This document shows positions 28,865-38,515 of a stretch of DNA of 64,000 nt, piece by piece. The notes under the pieces were generated by a model, which had not been told where the DNA came from, did no database searches, and saw nothing but the letters and a program-made list of their open reading frames with translations. Source of the DNA: Peptostreptococcus porci (lineage in GTDB: Bacteria > Bacillota > Clostridia > Peptostreptococcales > Peptostreptococcaceae); contig NZ_VUNE01000004.1 in assembly GCF_009695815.1 (NCBI RefSeq), forward strand, positions 227,781-291,780, given 5' to 3'. How positions within the stretch are numbered: position 1 is the stretch's first letter; every line of letters begins with the position of its first letter. The position numbers and the translations under genes were made by a program.

Positions 28865-30604
28865 ATGCACAAAGCGTTGTACAGGGTGTATAGACCGATA
28901 GTATTTGAAGATATGATCGGTCAAGAGCATATAATAAAGACGTTAAAAAACCAGATAAAAGAGGGAAATCTGAATCATGCGTATTTATTCTGTGGCACTA
29001 GAGGTACGGGTAAGACTACTGCGGCAAAAATATTGTCTAGAGCTGTCAACTGTGACAATTTGGAAAATAATAATCCATGCAATCAATGCGAATCATGCGT
29101 ATCAATTCTAGATAATTCCAATATTGACGTTGTAGAGATAGACGCTGCTTCAAACAATAGTGTCGATGATATCAGAGAGCTTAGAGAGACCGTAAAGTAT
29201 ACGCCTAGCAATTCAAAGTACAAGGTGTATATAATAGATGAAGTCCATATGTTGTCTCAGGGAGCCTTTAATGCTTTGTTGAAAACTCTTGAAGAGCCTC
29301 CATCCTATGTGATATTTATTTTGGCTACTACTGAGCCGAATAAGATACCGGCAACGATTCTTTCAAGATGCCAAAGATTTGATTTTAAGAGAGTGTCTAT
29401 CAACGATTTGATGGACAGGATGAGAAATATCTGCAAAAGTGAAAATATTGAAATAGACGAGGAATCCCTTAGAATCGTCGCCAGAAATGGGCAAGGATCT
29501 GTCAGAGATTCATTGAGTATTTTGGATAAGTGTGTTTCATTTACAGATGGTGTAATCAATGCAAGTGACGTTGAAGACATTTTGGGTATTACAGATCCAA
29601 TCCAGTTGATCGAGTTTGCGAGGAATATTATAGAATACAATGTCGGTGGATGTATAAAGCTAGTAGAAGAATACTATACAAACGGTAAAGACTTGAAAAT
29701 TTTGACGCTTGATTTAATACAGCTGTTTAGAAATATCATGGTCGCAAAGATTTTGGGAGATGCAGAGGATTTCATAGAATTCACTGTAGAATACAAAAAT
29801 ATAATAATTGAATTGTCAAAGGCTGTAAGAAAAGAAGAGCTGGTTAGAGTATTGACTCTGCTTTCCGAGCTATTGGATAATTTGAGATTTACTACGAACA
29901 GCAGGATGAGTATGGAAGTGTATATGATGAAAATAGCAGCTCCTCAAACCGACTCGTCACTGGAAGCTCTTTACAGCAGGATTGAAAAATTGGAAAAATT
30001 GATAGAAGACGGCAAAATAAGTATAATTAATAATGTTATCGCTGATTTAGACACGCAAAATAATAAAACGGCTGGAGATAGACAGAAAAATTTTGCACAT
30101 GGTGTAAATAAACATCAGAAAGTCGAACAAAAATCTGGCACTGACTCAGATTCTACAACAGCATCCGATAGTTCAGATGCCGGAGCATCTTCCAGTGAAA
30201 GTACCAGTGTGTTGACAGAGGATATCCTGAACAACATCAAAGAAGGCTGGATGGGACTGATGAATCAATTAAATAAGGATAATAAGAAGGTGCTGAGGGC
30301 ATTTTTATTAGAAAAAGTTGATCTCATAATAAACAATGATATATTATATATCGTCGGTAGCGAAAATTTTTCATTTGTCATAGCGAGATTGAGATCTGCG
30401 GAAAACATAGATTATCTAAAAGTCGCCATAAAAAAGGTTTTTGGTATCGATGTAAATGTTGGTATAATATTAAGTAGTGAAACAGATAAAATGCTGGGTG
30501 GAAATATTTCAAATGATAGAAGCAGCGATGAATCAAATGGACAAAATAGGCTATTGGAGTTGATTGGTGATGATTTTTCAGGTGAAATAGAGTACGAGGA
30601 GTAG
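28865..30604 (+). CDS. dnaX: DNA polymerase III subunits gamma/tau
   Basis: Clamp-loader ATPase. N-terminal motor with Walker A GTRGTGKTT (residues 44-52), the four-cysteine zinc site (CDN...CNQCESC), DEVHML and sensor-1 segments. A Ser/Thr/Asp-rich linker (about residues 410-455) separates the C-terminal polymerase-binding part. 579 aa. No obvious A-run frameshift site was seen. First protein gene of the dnaX-ybaB-recR operon. Confidence 0.96.
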   Translation: MHKALYRVYRPIVFEDMIGQEHIIKTLKNQIKEGNLNHAYLFCGTRGTGKTTAAKILSRAVNCDNLENNNPCNQCESCVSILDNSNIDVVEIDAASNNSVDDIRELRETVKYTPSNSKYKVYIIDEVHMLSQGAFNALLKTLEEPPSYVIFILATTEPNKIPATILSRCQRFDFKRVSINDLMDRMRNICKSENIEIDEESLRIVARNGQGSVRDSLSILDKCVSFTDGVINASDVEDILGITDPIQLIEFARNIIEYNVGGCIKLVEEYYTNGKDLKILTLDLIQLFRNIMVAKILGDAEDFIEFTVEYKNIIIELSKAVRKEELVRVLTLLSELLDNLRFTTNSRMSMEVYMMKIAAPQTDSSLEALYSRIEKLEKLIEDGKISIINNVIADLDTQNNKTAGDRQKNFAHGVNKHQKVEQKSGTDSDSTTASDSSDAGASSSESTSVLTEDILNNIKEGWMGLMNQLNKDNKKVLRAFLLEKVDLIINNDILYIVGSENFSFVIARLRSAENIDYLKVAIKKVFGIDVNVGIILSSETDKMLGGNISNDRSSDESNGQNRLLELIGDDFSGEIEYEE

Positions 30605-30673
30605 AAAATATAAATAATATTTTTAATATAAATTAAATATAAAAAATACAAATAACATGATGGAGGTATAAAT

Positions 30674-31018
30674 ATGGCTAAAAAAGGTGGTTTTGGTGGC
30701 GGAATGCCAGGTGGAATGAATATGAATAACTTGCTTAAGCAGGCACAAAAGATGCAGGCTGATATGCAAAAAGCTCAGGAAGAGCTAGAATTGAAGGAAG
30801 TTGAATCATCAGTTGGTGGTGGTGCAGTAGTTGTCAAGGTTAATGGAAAAAAAGAGGTTGTTGATATTCAGATAAAGGAAGAGGTAGTTGACCCAGATGA
30901 TGTAGAGATGCTACAGGATTTGATTATGAGTGCGATTAATCAGGCTCTTAGAGATATTGACGAGATGCAGAAATCTCAGATGAGTAAATTTACTGGAGGA
31001 ATGAACCTTCCGTTCTAA
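30674..31018 (+). CDS. YbaB/EbfC nucleoid-associated protein
   Basis: Small DNA-binding protein (114 aa). Gly/Met-rich N-terminus ([19 protein letters not shown]), then the family core with [13 protein letters not shown] and [14 protein letters not shown]. Encoded between dnaX and recR as in most Bacillota. Ribosome site GGAGGT. Confidence 0.95.
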   Translation: MAKKGGFGGGMPGGMNMNNLLKQAQKMQADMQKAQEELELKEVESSVGGGAVVVKVNGKKEVVDIQIKEEVVDPDDVEMLQDLIMSAINQALRDIDEMQKSQMSKFTGGMNLPF

Positions 31019-31039
31019 TAGGAGCTAGAGGTAGAAAAT

Positions 31040-31639
31040 ATGGAAAATTATAGCGAGCCTATTGATAGGCTGATAAATGAGTTGTCAAAGCTACCAGGAG
31101 TAGGAAGAAAGACTGCTCAGCGACTGGCTTTTCACATAATCAATATGGATTCTAATGATATCAATGCATTGGCGAAAGCACTTGTCGATGTAAAAAATGA
31201 AATTAAATACTGTAAAATATGCTGTAATATTGCGGATTCAGAAATATGCTCAATATGCTCAAATGACCATAGAGATTCATCGATGATATGTGTTGTTGAA
31301 GATCCTAGAGATGTTGCAGCCATGGAGAGAACAAAGGATTACAATGGGAAATACCATGTGCTCAATGGCGTAATATCTCCAATGGATGGAGTTGGTCCAG
31401 AAATGTTAAAGATAAAGGAGTTGATTTCAAGACTGGGAACAGGAGAAGTCAAGGAAATCATTATGGCAACAAATCCAACTATAGAGGGTGAAGCCACTGC
31501 TATGTATATTTCTAGGCTTGTGAAACCAATGGGAATAAAGGTTACTAGAATAGCTCATGGACTTCCGGTTGGTGGAGATTTGGAGTATGCAGATGATGTC
31601 ACTATTTCAAAAGCCATGGAGGGAAGAAGAGAAATTTAG
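31040..31639 (+). CDS. recR: Recombination protein RecR
   Basis: Recombination mediator that works with RecO and RecF. Helix-hairpin-helix region ([17 protein letters not shown]), four-cysteine zinc finger ([16 protein letters not shown]) and Toprim domain ([18 protein letters not shown]) are intact. 199 aa, standard length. Confidence 0.97.
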   Translation: MENYSEPIDRLINELSKLPGVGRKTAQRLAFHIINMDSNDINALAKALVDVKNEIKYCKICCNIADSEICSICSNDHRDSSMICVVEDPRDVAAMERTKDYNGKYHVLNGVISPMDGVGPEMLKIKELISRLGTGEVKEIIMATNPTIEGEATAMYISRLVKPMGIKVTRIAHGLPVGGDLEYADDVTISKAMEGRREI

Positions 31640-31675
31640 CTATTTTGATAATTAAAATGTCGGAGGATTATTAGT

Positions 31676-31864
31676 ATGAGTGATTTTGATGAAAATAAAG
31701 CTCTTGACTTATTGATCAAGAAGAGACATAACAATAAAAAGCCTAAGGCATCCAGCAAAACATCGAGGTATAAAAGAGTTAATGATAGTAGTCAGTTTAG
31801 AAATAATGCCAGAAATTTTCAGTATGATTATGAAGAAGATTACTATGAGCCAGAAAAAAAATAA
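31676..31864 (+). CDS. Small basic protein after recR, unknown
   Basis: 62 aa, no recognised domain. Charged: a Lys/Arg-rich first half (KKRHNNKKPKASSKTSRYKR) and an acidic, Tyr-rich tail (YDYEEDYYEPEKK). Soluble and probably disordered. Strong ribosome site CGGAGGATTATT and a terminator right after the stop support a real last gene of the dnaX operon. The position is where other Bacillota place small YaaL/BofA genes, but it does not resemble them. Confidence 0.65.
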   Translation: MSDFDENKALDLLIKKRHNNKKPKASSKTSRYKRVNDSSQFRNNARNFQYDYEEDYYEPEKK

Positions 31865-31867
31865 ATA

Positions 31868-31912
31868 AAAAGCTCACATTATTCAATTTTAAAAGAATAT
31901 GTGAGCTTTTTT
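31868..31912 (+). terminator. Terminator of the dnaX-ybaB-recR operon
   Basis: Stem AAGCTCACAT / ATGTGAGCTT and T6, 4 bases after the last stop. Confidence 0.85.
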
Positions 31913-31997
31913 AATGTAATCAATGTGATAATTCTAAACTTTTAATCAAACCGTCAATTATATTAACAAATGAATTAAATTATAAATTTCATAAAAA

Positions 31998-33275
31998 TTA
32001 TTTTGTAAGAAGAGGAACGTCTTCAATTATGTCTAGCACAGACCTTCTAGAGAATGTGTTTGAGTAGTCGACCTCACAGTTTTCAAATATCTCCATAGAA
32101 AGCTTTGCTATATTTTCTGCCGAATTAAGTTTTTTGATAAGCTTGATATTGCCCTTCATTCTTTCAATTCTTTCAGGATTATCAATAAGCACCTTTATTA
32201 CTGATTTGATTGAAAATTTATTTGTTGTCCTGATTGCAACACCGCAGTTAGTTAAAAAGTCAAGATTTTCTTCTTCTTGTCCAGGTATAAAGTACGGTAT
32301 AATCATAGGAACTTCTTTTAGCAATGCCTCTGTTGTTGTCAATCCACCAGGCTTTGTAACCAATAAATCAATGGCAGGTAAAATATCATTCATGATATTT
32401 GTAAAACCGATTATTTTGATATTTATATCAGTATCGTACTCAGAAACTCTTGATTCAAGAGTCTTTTGAAGAGATTTATTTCTTCCTGTAATTACCAAAA
32501 TCTGAAAATCTCTATCTATGGTTGCAATATCATCCAATGTACCTTTAATATTTCCTGCACCAAAGCTACCACCCATCAACAAAACAGTCTTTTTGCTTGG
32601 ATCCAATCCAAGCTCTTGTAGCACGATATCTCTAGGTCTAGATTCTAGGAAGGACTTTTCGACTGGGATACCAAAGGGTTTTACTCTATTAGGCGAGATG
32701 CCGTCTTCAATCAAAAGCTCTTTCACATATTCATCTCCACATATATAGTAGTCTATCTCTTCCTGAAGATACGTGGAATGAGCTGTGTAGTCAGTCAAAA
32801 CTGAAATAAGTGGCGGGAATTCGTATTTGATATCTCCACTTTTTTCAACAAATTCTTCAAATTCTGTTTCCAAATTCTCACCTCTGGCACCTTTTTTTAG
32901 TCTGCTAAGTGCGATAAGAGGGAAAGCGTGCGTACCAATTATCAAGTCCGGTTGTTCTTCCTTTATAAGTTTTTTAAACTTTCTAGCCATCAGAAGTGAT
33001 ATTGGGTTACTTTTATATTCGTTGAACGAAAAAAACTTTTTGTCCGACAGGCTATACGCTGTACCGTATGCCTTTGGTGTATATTTTGCGGACATTTCGT
33101 AACCCTCTGAAATAACTTTATCCATGGCTTGATTTACTAATTTAAAGCTGTCTTTGATGTAGCATTTTATATTTTCACCATTAAAGGTTCTTTTTTCCAA
33201 TTCTTCGGCTATAGCTTTGGCAGCTCTATTATGCCCTCCGCCAGTAGAAGCCGTCATAATAAATACTTTTTTCAA
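31998..33275 (-). CDS. Diacylglycerol glucosyltransferase-like (MGDG synthase family)
   Basis: GT28-type enzyme making glycolipids from diacylglycerol, as UgtP does. N-terminal TASTGGGHNRAAKAIAEEL is the family acceptor motif; donor-site segments are VLLMGGSFGAG, VTKPGGLTTTEAL and PGQEEEN. Start taken at the TTG that follows AAAGGAGGGTATTTA, giving about 425 aa; an ATG 27 bases upstream lies before that ribosome site. Single minus-strand gene between two plus-strand units. Sugar specificity is not readable. Confidence 0.87.
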   Translation of the reverse strand: MKKVFIMTASTGGGHNRAAKAIAEELEKRTFNGENIKCYIKDSFKLVNQAMDKVISEGYEMSAKYTPKAYGTAYSLSDKKFFSFNEYKSNPISLLMARKFKKLIKEEQPDLIIGTHAFPLIALSRLKKGARGENLETEFEEFVEKSGDIKYEFPPLISVLTDYTAHSTYLQEEIDYYICGDEYVKELLIEDGISPNRVKPFGIPVEKSFLESRPRDIVLQELGLDPSKKTVLLMGGSFGAGNIKGTLDDIATIDRDFQILVITGRNKSLQKTLESRVSEYDTDINIKIIGFTNIMNDILPAIDLLVTKPGGLTTTEALLKEVPMIIPYFIPGQEEENLDFLTNCGVAIRTTNKFSIKSVIKVLIDNPERIERMKGNIKLIKKLNSAENIAKLSMEIFENCEVDYSNTFSRRSVLDIIEDVPLLTK

Positions 33276-33419
33276 ATAAATACCCTCCTTTGTGAACTTC
33301 ATTTTAATTTTTTATATATATATAAAAAATGAGATTATTAAAAGTCCTCTAGAGAAAATTATAAAGCATAATAGAAGTAATTTAAAGAGTTAATGGAGAA
33401 AAATAAATTTTTTGTAATC

Positions 33420-33467
33420 TTGACAGCTATATAACATTGTTATATTATTAAACTATAACAATGTTAT
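33420..33467 (+). promoter_or_regulatory. tetR-type promoter overlapped by nested operator
   Basis: TTGACA (33420-33425), 17-base spacer, TATTAT (33443-33448). Arms ATAACATTGTTATA (33431-33444) and TATAACAATGTTAT (33454-33467) are perfect inverted copies, and each arm is itself a near palindrome (ATAACA-T-TGTTAT). Binding would cover the promoter, so autorepression is likely. Confidence 0.8.
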
Positions 33468-33481
33468 GGGAGAGGTAAAAA

Positions 33482-34123
33482 ATGTCTAAAAACGATTTAA
33501 TAACGAGAGAAAAAATTTTGGAAATTGCGAAAGCCGAATTTCTGGACAAAGGATTCGCTAACGCCTCATTGAGGGGAATAGTGAAGGATGCTGGAGTTAC
33601 AACTGGATCTTTTTATTGGTATTATAAAAGTAAATATGAGCTTTTCGATGCAATTGTGGAGTCTCATTACAATAATATAATGAATATGTACAAAAAAGGA
33701 TATAGCACGTTTTTTGATATAGAAAGCAATAATAAGTCAGGAGACAGAATTTCTTCACATCTGGACAGTGTTATTTCGATTTTGGAGTATATGTACGAGT
33801 ATAAGGTTGAGTTCAAAATATTAATTGATGGTTCGTCAGGTACAAGGTATGAAAATATTATACATGATATAACTGTATGCGGAATGGAAGAAATGCATAA
33901 ATTTCATTTTTACCTAGAGCATATTGGTATTAGTGTCAAAAAATTATCTTCAGATACTGAACATATATTGATTAGTGGAATGTTCGCATCATTATTTGAA
34001 TTGATAACTCATGACGTGCCCATCGACAATGCTAGAGTATGCGTGAAGGAGCTTTATGATTTTTATATGGCTGGCTGGATGCATATTATGGATGTTAAGT
34101 TGGATCTATCAAAAACGAAATGA
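33482..34123 (+). CDS. TetR-family transcriptional regulator
   Basis: N-terminal helix-turn-helix (ILEIAKAEFLDKGFANASLRGIVKDAGVTTGSFYWYY region, residues 11-47) followed by a variable ligand-binding domain. 213 aa. The palindromic operator in its own promoter and the ABC genes 15 bases downstream suggest it represses the exporter until a ligand binds. The ligand is unknown. Confidence 0.92.
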   Translation: MSKNDLITREKILEIAKAEFLDKGFANASLRGIVKDAGVTTGSFYWYYKSKYELFDAIVESHYNNIMNMYKKGYSTFFDIESNNKSGDRISSHLDSVISILEYMYEYKVEFKILIDGSSGTRYENIIHDITVCGMEEMHKFHFYLEHIGISVKKLSSDTEHILISGMFASLFELITHDVPIDNARVCVKELYDFYMAGWMHIMDVKLDLSKTK

Positions 34124-34138
34124 TAGGAGGAATATTTT

Positions 34139-34855
34139 ATGAAAGAAGAAAATAAATCTTTTTTGAAAGTCGATAGTATTGTGAAAACATATGGAGATAA
34201 TGATAATTTTAATAGAGTAATAGATGGTATATCTTTTGAGTTGGAAAAAGGTGTATTGTGTGCTTTATTGGGTCCATCTGGTTCTGGGAAATCAACACTT
34301 CTAAATGTAATAGGTGGTCTCGAAAATATTGATTCAGGAAGAGTCATTGTCGACGGCATAGATGTAACGAGTCTTTCATCAAAAAAATTAACAGAATACA
34401 GAAGAGAAAAATTGGGATTCGTGTTCCAGTTTTATAATTTGATAGGAGATTTGAATGTTAAGGAAAATATAGAGGTTGGTGCAGAGATTGTAGGGAACCC
34501 TATGGATATACATGAACTCATAAATAGCTTGGGGCTTGAAGAACACTGGAATAAGCTACCAAGTCAAATATCTGGGGGACAACAGCAAAGGTGCGCTATA
34601 GGAAGGGCGTTGGTAAAAAAACCAAAGCTTTTACTTTGCGATGAACCAACAGGAGCATTGGATTATAAGACATCAAAAGATATTTTGAGGCTTATAGAGA
34701 AAATTGTAGAAGAATATGGAACCACTGTAATAATTGCGACTCATAATGAGGAAATTACGAGGATGGCACAAAGAATCCTGAGAATAAAAGATGGCAAGGT
34801 GGTGTTGGATATAATAAATGATGATGTAAAGAAAGCCAGTGAATTAGAATGGTAG
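34139..34855 (+). CDS. MacB/LolD-type ABC ATPase, TetR-controlled
   Basis: Walker A GPSGSGKST, Q-loop VFQFYNLI, signature ISGGQQQRCAIGRA, Walker [13 protein letters not shown]-loop ATHN. 238 aa. Ribosome site AGGAGG. It powers the FtsX-like permease encoded 13 bases downstream. Closely resembles the orphan ATPase at 23577. Confidence 0.92.
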   Translation: MKEENKSFLKVDSIVKTYGDNDNFNRVIDGISFELEKGVLCALLGPSGSGKSTLLNVIGGLENIDSGRVIVDGIDVTSLSSKKLTEYRREKLGFVFQFYNLIGDLNVKENIEVGAEIVGNPMDIHELINSLGLEEHWNKLPSQISGGQQQRCAIGRALVKKPKLLLCDEPTGALDYKTSKDILRLIEKIVEEYGTTVIIATHNEEITRMAQRILRIKDGKVVLDIINDDVKKASELEW

Positions 34856-34868
34856 GTGTATTGATGCT

Positions 34869-37196
34869 ATGAAAACAACTAACAAAAGGATATGGTTGGG
34901 TATTAGAAAACGACTCGGAAGAAATTTTAGCTTATTCTTGCTGCTTGTCATGATGATTTCGTCTGTTTCTGGATTTTTGGTAACTGCTGACAGTGTATTA
35001 ATCAAATATGATGAAATAATGAGAGATGGAAACGTAGAGGATGGACAGTTTACAACAGCATATCCATTGGATGAAAACGTTTTAAATGAAATCGATAAGC
35101 TGAACGTGTATGTCGAAAAAATGGCGTATTTTGAAGTAAAAATGGATGGAAATAACAATCTGAGAATTTATGAAAACAGAAAGGTAATTGATAAAGCAGT
35201 TGTCACAAAGGGAAGAATCGCCACAAATGACAGTGAAATTACTTTGAATAGACTTTACGCCGAAAATAATAATATAAATATAGGTGAAAAACTGACTATA
35301 CCGAGCAGTTATTTTAAGGATGGAAAGTCAAGAACTTTGTCTGTTGTAGGATTTGTAAGCACTCCAGATTACAATGCGGTTTTCTCAAAAAATACAGAGC
35401 TGATGTTTGATGCACAGTCATTTGGAATTGGGATGATAGATAAGAGTCTGATGGATAAGGCAGTTCAATCGAGCTTAGTTTATCAAAATGGATATAAATT
35501 TAATGACAAAGTGAATGATAATACATCAAAGTCAAAGCATAAAAAAATACTTGATATTGTAAGCAAAAAGAATATCCTGATGTCGTTTATGCCTAAAGAC
35601 AGCAATAATGCAATTACCTTTATGATTGATGATATGGGTGGTGACAAGCCTATGATGATCGTGTTTTTCTGTATTATGCTTAGTGTTATCTCTCTTGTTT
35701 TTTGGGCAATTTCATCAAGTATAATAACTGAAGAAGCTGGAATAATAGGAACATTGATGGCAAATGGATATAGACGAAGTGAGCTGATAAAACTATATTT
35801 GTCAGGACCTGTTATAATAACGATATTTGCTGGAATAGTGGGTAATATATTAGGGTATACAGTTATGACCAAGCCTATGGAATCTATGTATTACAAAAGC
35901 TTTGAATTGCCAAATTTTGAACCTTATTTCAACATGGATGCTTTTGTTATGACAACGATAATTCCAGTTGTAATAATGCTGGCTATCAATGTGATATGCA
36001 TTTCTAGAAAGATGAGGTTTTCGCCACTAGAATTTATTAGGGGAGCTTTGACAAAAAAAGGAAGGAAAAAAGCAAGGAATGTTCCATTTAAAAAATTTAA
36101 AACAAGATTTATTTCGAGGGTAATCATTAAACAAAAGGGTGACTATGCTGTGATGATGATTGGAATATTTATCAGTAGTATATTGCTATTCTACGGCTTG
36201 TCAATAAATCCTACCTTCGATAACTATACGAAAAATACTCGTGAAGGTATGGTTAGTAATTATCAATATATTTTAAAGGTACCCGTAGAATTAAACTCTG
36301 AAAAGACAAATAATGGTGCCAAACAAATGGATAATAATTTAGATTTAACCAGTAGAGGTGTAGAAAAATTGACTATATCTTCATCTCAAATATATATACC
36401 AATTAGAGGGGAAAAAGAGGATATAAGCATTATCGGAGTATCCGAAAATTCAAGATACTTTAAAAATCTTAAGGTTGCAAACAATCCCGAACATATCATC
36501 GCAAGTAAAAGCTTGTGTAAAAAAGCTGGTTTGCAAATTGGAGATAGTGTAGATGTTTGGGATAAGTTTACAGGAAAAAAGAAAATATATAAAATTGTAG
36601 GTGTATACGATTACCCATCTTCTTTATCATTATTTATGAGTAAAGATATTCTAAATAAAAACATTGACAAGGATCAGGAATATTTCAACTGTTATTTGAG
36701 TGATCACAAGCTAGACATAGACGAAAATTATGTTGCGACAATAATCGATAAATCTGTGGCAGGGGATGCGGGAAAACAATTAAAACAAATAATGGGACCT
36801 TTGATAGGTGTTTTTAGCACTGTATCAGCACTATTCTTTTTTATTATAATGTTTATGCTAACAAAGCTGATACTTGAAAAGAATAGTCTTAATATAGCTT
36901 ACTTGAAAGTGTTTGGATATAGAACGAAAGAGATTAAATCTATATATCTAGGTGGAAGTACTTTTGTGCTATTACTTACAATTGCTTTGGGAATACCTCT
37001 TGAAATAAAATCACTAGAGTATATTTCTTTAATAGCTATGTCTAAGTTTAGTGGATATTTTGAAATGACAATAGACAAAAAATCTGTTATTGTGGCAATC
37101 ATTGTGCCGGTTTTTGTATATATACTAATTATGGTATTGCAGATGAGAAAGATATCAAGGATGAGTTTCGCAGAAGCTTTAAAAAATAGAGAATGA
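34869..37196 (+). CDS. FtsX-like ABC permease (775 aa)
   Basis: Large permease with two FtsX-like halves: one helix at residues 15-35, an outside domain to about 255, helices near 260-385 (with the conserved GTLMANGYRRSELIKLYL segment), a second helix at about 425, a second outside domain, and three helices near the C-terminus (about 650-770, with AYLKVFGYRTKEIKSIYL). Such MacB-type systems move lipids, peptides or drugs, or transmit force. Start follows GGTGTATTGATGCT, a weak ribosome site. Last gene of the tetR unit. Confidence 0.88.
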   Translation: MKTTNKRIWLGIRKRLGRNFSLFLLLVMMISSVSGFLVTADSVLIKYDEIMRDGNVEDGQFTTAYPLDENVLNEIDKLNVYVEKMAYFEVKMDGNNNLRIYENRKVIDKAVVTKGRIATNDSEITLNRLYAENNNINIGEKLTIPSSYFKDGKSRTLSVVGFVSTPDYNAVFSKNTELMFDAQSFGIGMIDKSLMDKAVQSSLVYQNGYKFNDKVNDNTSKSKHKKILDIVSKKNILMSFMPKDSNNAITFMIDDMGGDKPMMIVFFCIMLSVISLVFWAISSSIITEEAGIIGTLMANGYRRSELIKLYLSGPVIITIFAGIVGNILGYTVMTKPMESMYYKSFELPNFEPYFNMDAFVMTTIIPVVIMLAINVICISRKMRFSPLEFIRGALTKKGRKKARNVPFKKFKTRFISRVIIKQKGDYAVMMIGIFISSILLFYGLSINPTFDNYTKNTREGMVSNYQYILKVPVELNSEKTNNGAKQMDNNLDLTSRGVEKLTISSSQIYIPIRGEKEDISIIGVSENSRYFKNLKVANNPEHIIASKSLCKKAGLQIGDSVDVWDKFTGKKKIYKIVGVYDYPSSLSLFMSKDILNKNIDKDQEYFNCYLSDHKLDIDENYVATIIDKSVAGDAGKQLKQIMGPLIGVFSTVSALFFFIIMFMLTKLILEKNSLNIAYLKVFGYRTKEIKSIYLGGSTFVLLLTIALGIPLEIKSLEYISLIAMSKFSGYFEMTIDKKSVIVAIIVPVFVYILIMVLQMRKISRMSFAEALKNRE

Positions 37197-37235
37197 TATT
37201 ACAGTAAAAAAATATATCAAATAAACAAAATCCTA

Positions 37236-37264
37236 TTGACTTTTATTTATAATTTTGATATTAT
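37236..37264 (+). promoter_or_regulatory. Promoter of the tRNA cluster
   Basis: TTGACT (37236-37241), 17-base spacer, TATTAT (37259-37264), about 40 bases before the first tRNA. Confidence 0.7.
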
Positions 37265-37305
37265 AATACTTGTTCAATAGGACAATGATTTTTTTAACAA
37301 CTTCT

Positions 37306-37379
37306 GCGGGTGTAGCTCAATGGTAGAGTTCTGGCCTTCCAAGCCAGCTGTGAGGGTTCGATCCCCTTCACCCGCTCCA
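37306..37379 (+). tRNA. tRNA-Gly(TCC), copy A
   Basis: Acceptor GCGGGTG pairs CACCCGC; loop CTTCCAA; CCA encoded. First gene of the cluster. Identical to copy B at 39225. Confidence 0.97.
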
Positions 37380-37383
37380 AAGT

Positions 37384-37459
37384 GGGAGTATAGCTCAGCT
37401 GGGAGAGCATCTGCCTTACAAGCAGGGGGTCACAGGTTCGAGCCCTGTTACTCCCACCA
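37384..37459 (+). tRNA. tRNA-Val(TAC), copy A
   Basis: Acceptor GGGAGTA pairs TACTCCC; loop CTTACAA; CCA encoded. Identical to 39303. Confidence 0.97.
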
Positions 37460-37467
37460 AAAAATGC

Positions 37468-37544
37468 GGCCTGGTAGTTCAGTTGGTTAGAATGCCAGCC
37501 TGTCACGCTGGAGGTCGAGGGTTCGAGCCCCTTCCAGGTCGCCA
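37468..37544 (+). tRNA. tRNA-Asp(GTC), copy A
   Basis: Acceptor GGCCTGG pairs CCAGGTC; loop CTGTCAC; CCA encoded. Identical to 39388. Followed by the first repeat array. Confidence 0.97.
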
Positions 37545-37556
37545 AAAAACTAAAAG

Positions 37557-37673
37557 TATTTTCGAGTAATTTGAATGAGATTTAAAAGAAAACGAAGTGG
37601 AATTGGAAGGAGCATACTTTTGTATGTGACTGAGAATTTTACGAGGAGCATTTCAAAGAACGTCAAAATACGA
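37557..37673 (+). repeat. 117-bp repeat, copy 1
   Basis: Starts TATTTTCGAG and ends GTCAAAATACGA; contains the hairpin GCATACTTTTGTATGT. Copy 1 differs from the others at a few positions (GATTTAAAAGAAAACG). Lies between tRNA-Asp and tRNA-Thr. Confidence 0.95.
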
Positions 37674-37686
37674 AAAAACAAAACTA

Positions 37687-37803
37687 TATTTTCGAGTAGT
37701 TTGAATGAGATTTGAAAGAGAACGAAGTGGAATTGGAAGGAGCATACTTTTGTATGTGACTGAGAATTTTACGAGGAGCATTTCAAAGAACGTCAAAATA
37801 CGA
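37687..37803 (+). repeat. 117-bp repeat, copy 2
   Basis: Tandem to copy 1 with a 130-bp period (13-base spacer AAAAACAAAACTA). Same ends and internal hairpin. Followed 14 bases later by tRNA-Thr. Confidence 0.95.
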
Positions 37804-37817
37804 AGAAAATAACATAT

Positions 37818-37892
37818 GCTGGTGTGGCTCAACGGTAGAGCAGCTGACTTGTAATCAGCAGGTTGTAGGTTCGATTCCTATCACCAGCTCCA
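37818..37892 (+). tRNA. tRNA-Thr(TGT), copy A
   Basis: Acceptor GCTGGTG pairs CACCAGC; loop CTTGTAA; CCA encoded. Identical to 39875. Confidence 0.97.
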
Positions 37893-37896
37893 ACGT

Positions 37897-37981
37897 GGAG
37901 GATTTCCCGAGCGGCCAAAGGGGGCAGACTGTAAATCTGTTGTCACCGACTTCGGTGGTTCGAATCCACCATCCTCCACCA
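37897..37981 (+). tRNA. tRNA-Tyr(GTA), copy A
   Basis: Class II, 85 bases; acceptor GGAGGAT pairs ATCCTCC; loop CTGTAAA; CCA encoded. Identical to 39954. Confidence 0.96.
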
Positions 37982-37997
37982 GAAATAAACTAAATAT

Positions 37998-38081
37998 GCG
38001 GATGTGGCGGAATTGGCAGACGCACTAGACTTAGGATCTAGCGCCTTTGGCGTGGGGGTTCGACTCCCTTCATCCGCACCA
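37998..38081 (+). tRNA. tRNA-Leu(TAG), copy A
   Basis: Class II, 84 bases; loop CTTAGGA; CCA encoded. Identical to 40055. Homology between the two blocks runs about 18 bases past its end. Confidence 0.96.
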
Positions 38082-38100
38082 GTTTATTTTAATTTAATGA

Positions 38101-38175
38101 GCGGGAATAGTTCAGCGGTAGAGCGCGACCTTGCCAAGGTCGAAGTCGCGAGTTCGAATCTCGTTTCCCGCTCCA
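38101..38175 (+). tRNA. tRNA-Gly(GCC)
   Basis: Acceptor GCGGGAA pairs TTCCCGC; anticodon GCC; CCA encoded. Present only in the first block. Confidence 0.97.
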
Positions 38176-38181
38176 AAAAAT

Positions 38182-38258
<77 letters not shown>

Positions 38259-38265
38259 TTTTTAT

Positions 38266-38340
38266 AGGGGATTCGCCAAGCGGTAAGGCATATGACTCTG
38301 ACTCATACATTCGGGGGTTCAAATCCCTCATCCCCTGCCA
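38266..38340 (+). tRNA. tRNA-Gln(CTG)
   Basis: Acceptor AGGGGAT pairs ATCCCCT; loop CTCTGAC gives CTG; CCA encoded. The matching slot in block B holds tRNA-Gln(TTG). Confidence 0.93.
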
Positions 38341-38348
38341 ATTTTTAT

Positions 38349-38424
38349 GGATCATTAGCTCAGCTGGGAGAGCACCTGACTCTTAATCAGGGTGTCCAGG
38401 GTTCGAGCCCCTGATGATCCACCA
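38349..38424 (+). tRNA. tRNA-Lys(CTT), copy A
   Basis: Acceptor GGATCAT pairs ATGATCC; loop CTCTTAA gives CTT; CCA encoded. Copy B at 40619 lacks CCA. Confidence 0.96.
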
Positions 38425-38433
38425 ATATTTTAT

Positions 38434-38510
38434 GGCGGTATAGCTTAGTTGGCTAGAGCGTTCGGTTCATACCCGAAAGGTCACAGGTTCAAGTCCCGTT
38501 ACCGCTACCA
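38434..38510 (+). tRNA. tRNA-Met(CAT), elongator, copy A
   Basis: Body GGCGGTATAGCTTAGTTGGC resembles elongator tRNA-Met; loop TTCATAC; CCA encoded. Copy B at 40538 differs by one base in the T-arm region (TTCAAGT versus TTCGAGT). Confidence 0.93.
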
Positions 38511-38515
38511 TAAGT

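Noticed and set aside
33308..33331. Palindrome TTTTTTATATATATAAAAAA-like run upstream of the glucosyltransferase gene
   Set aside because: Pure AT alternation; no specific signal.
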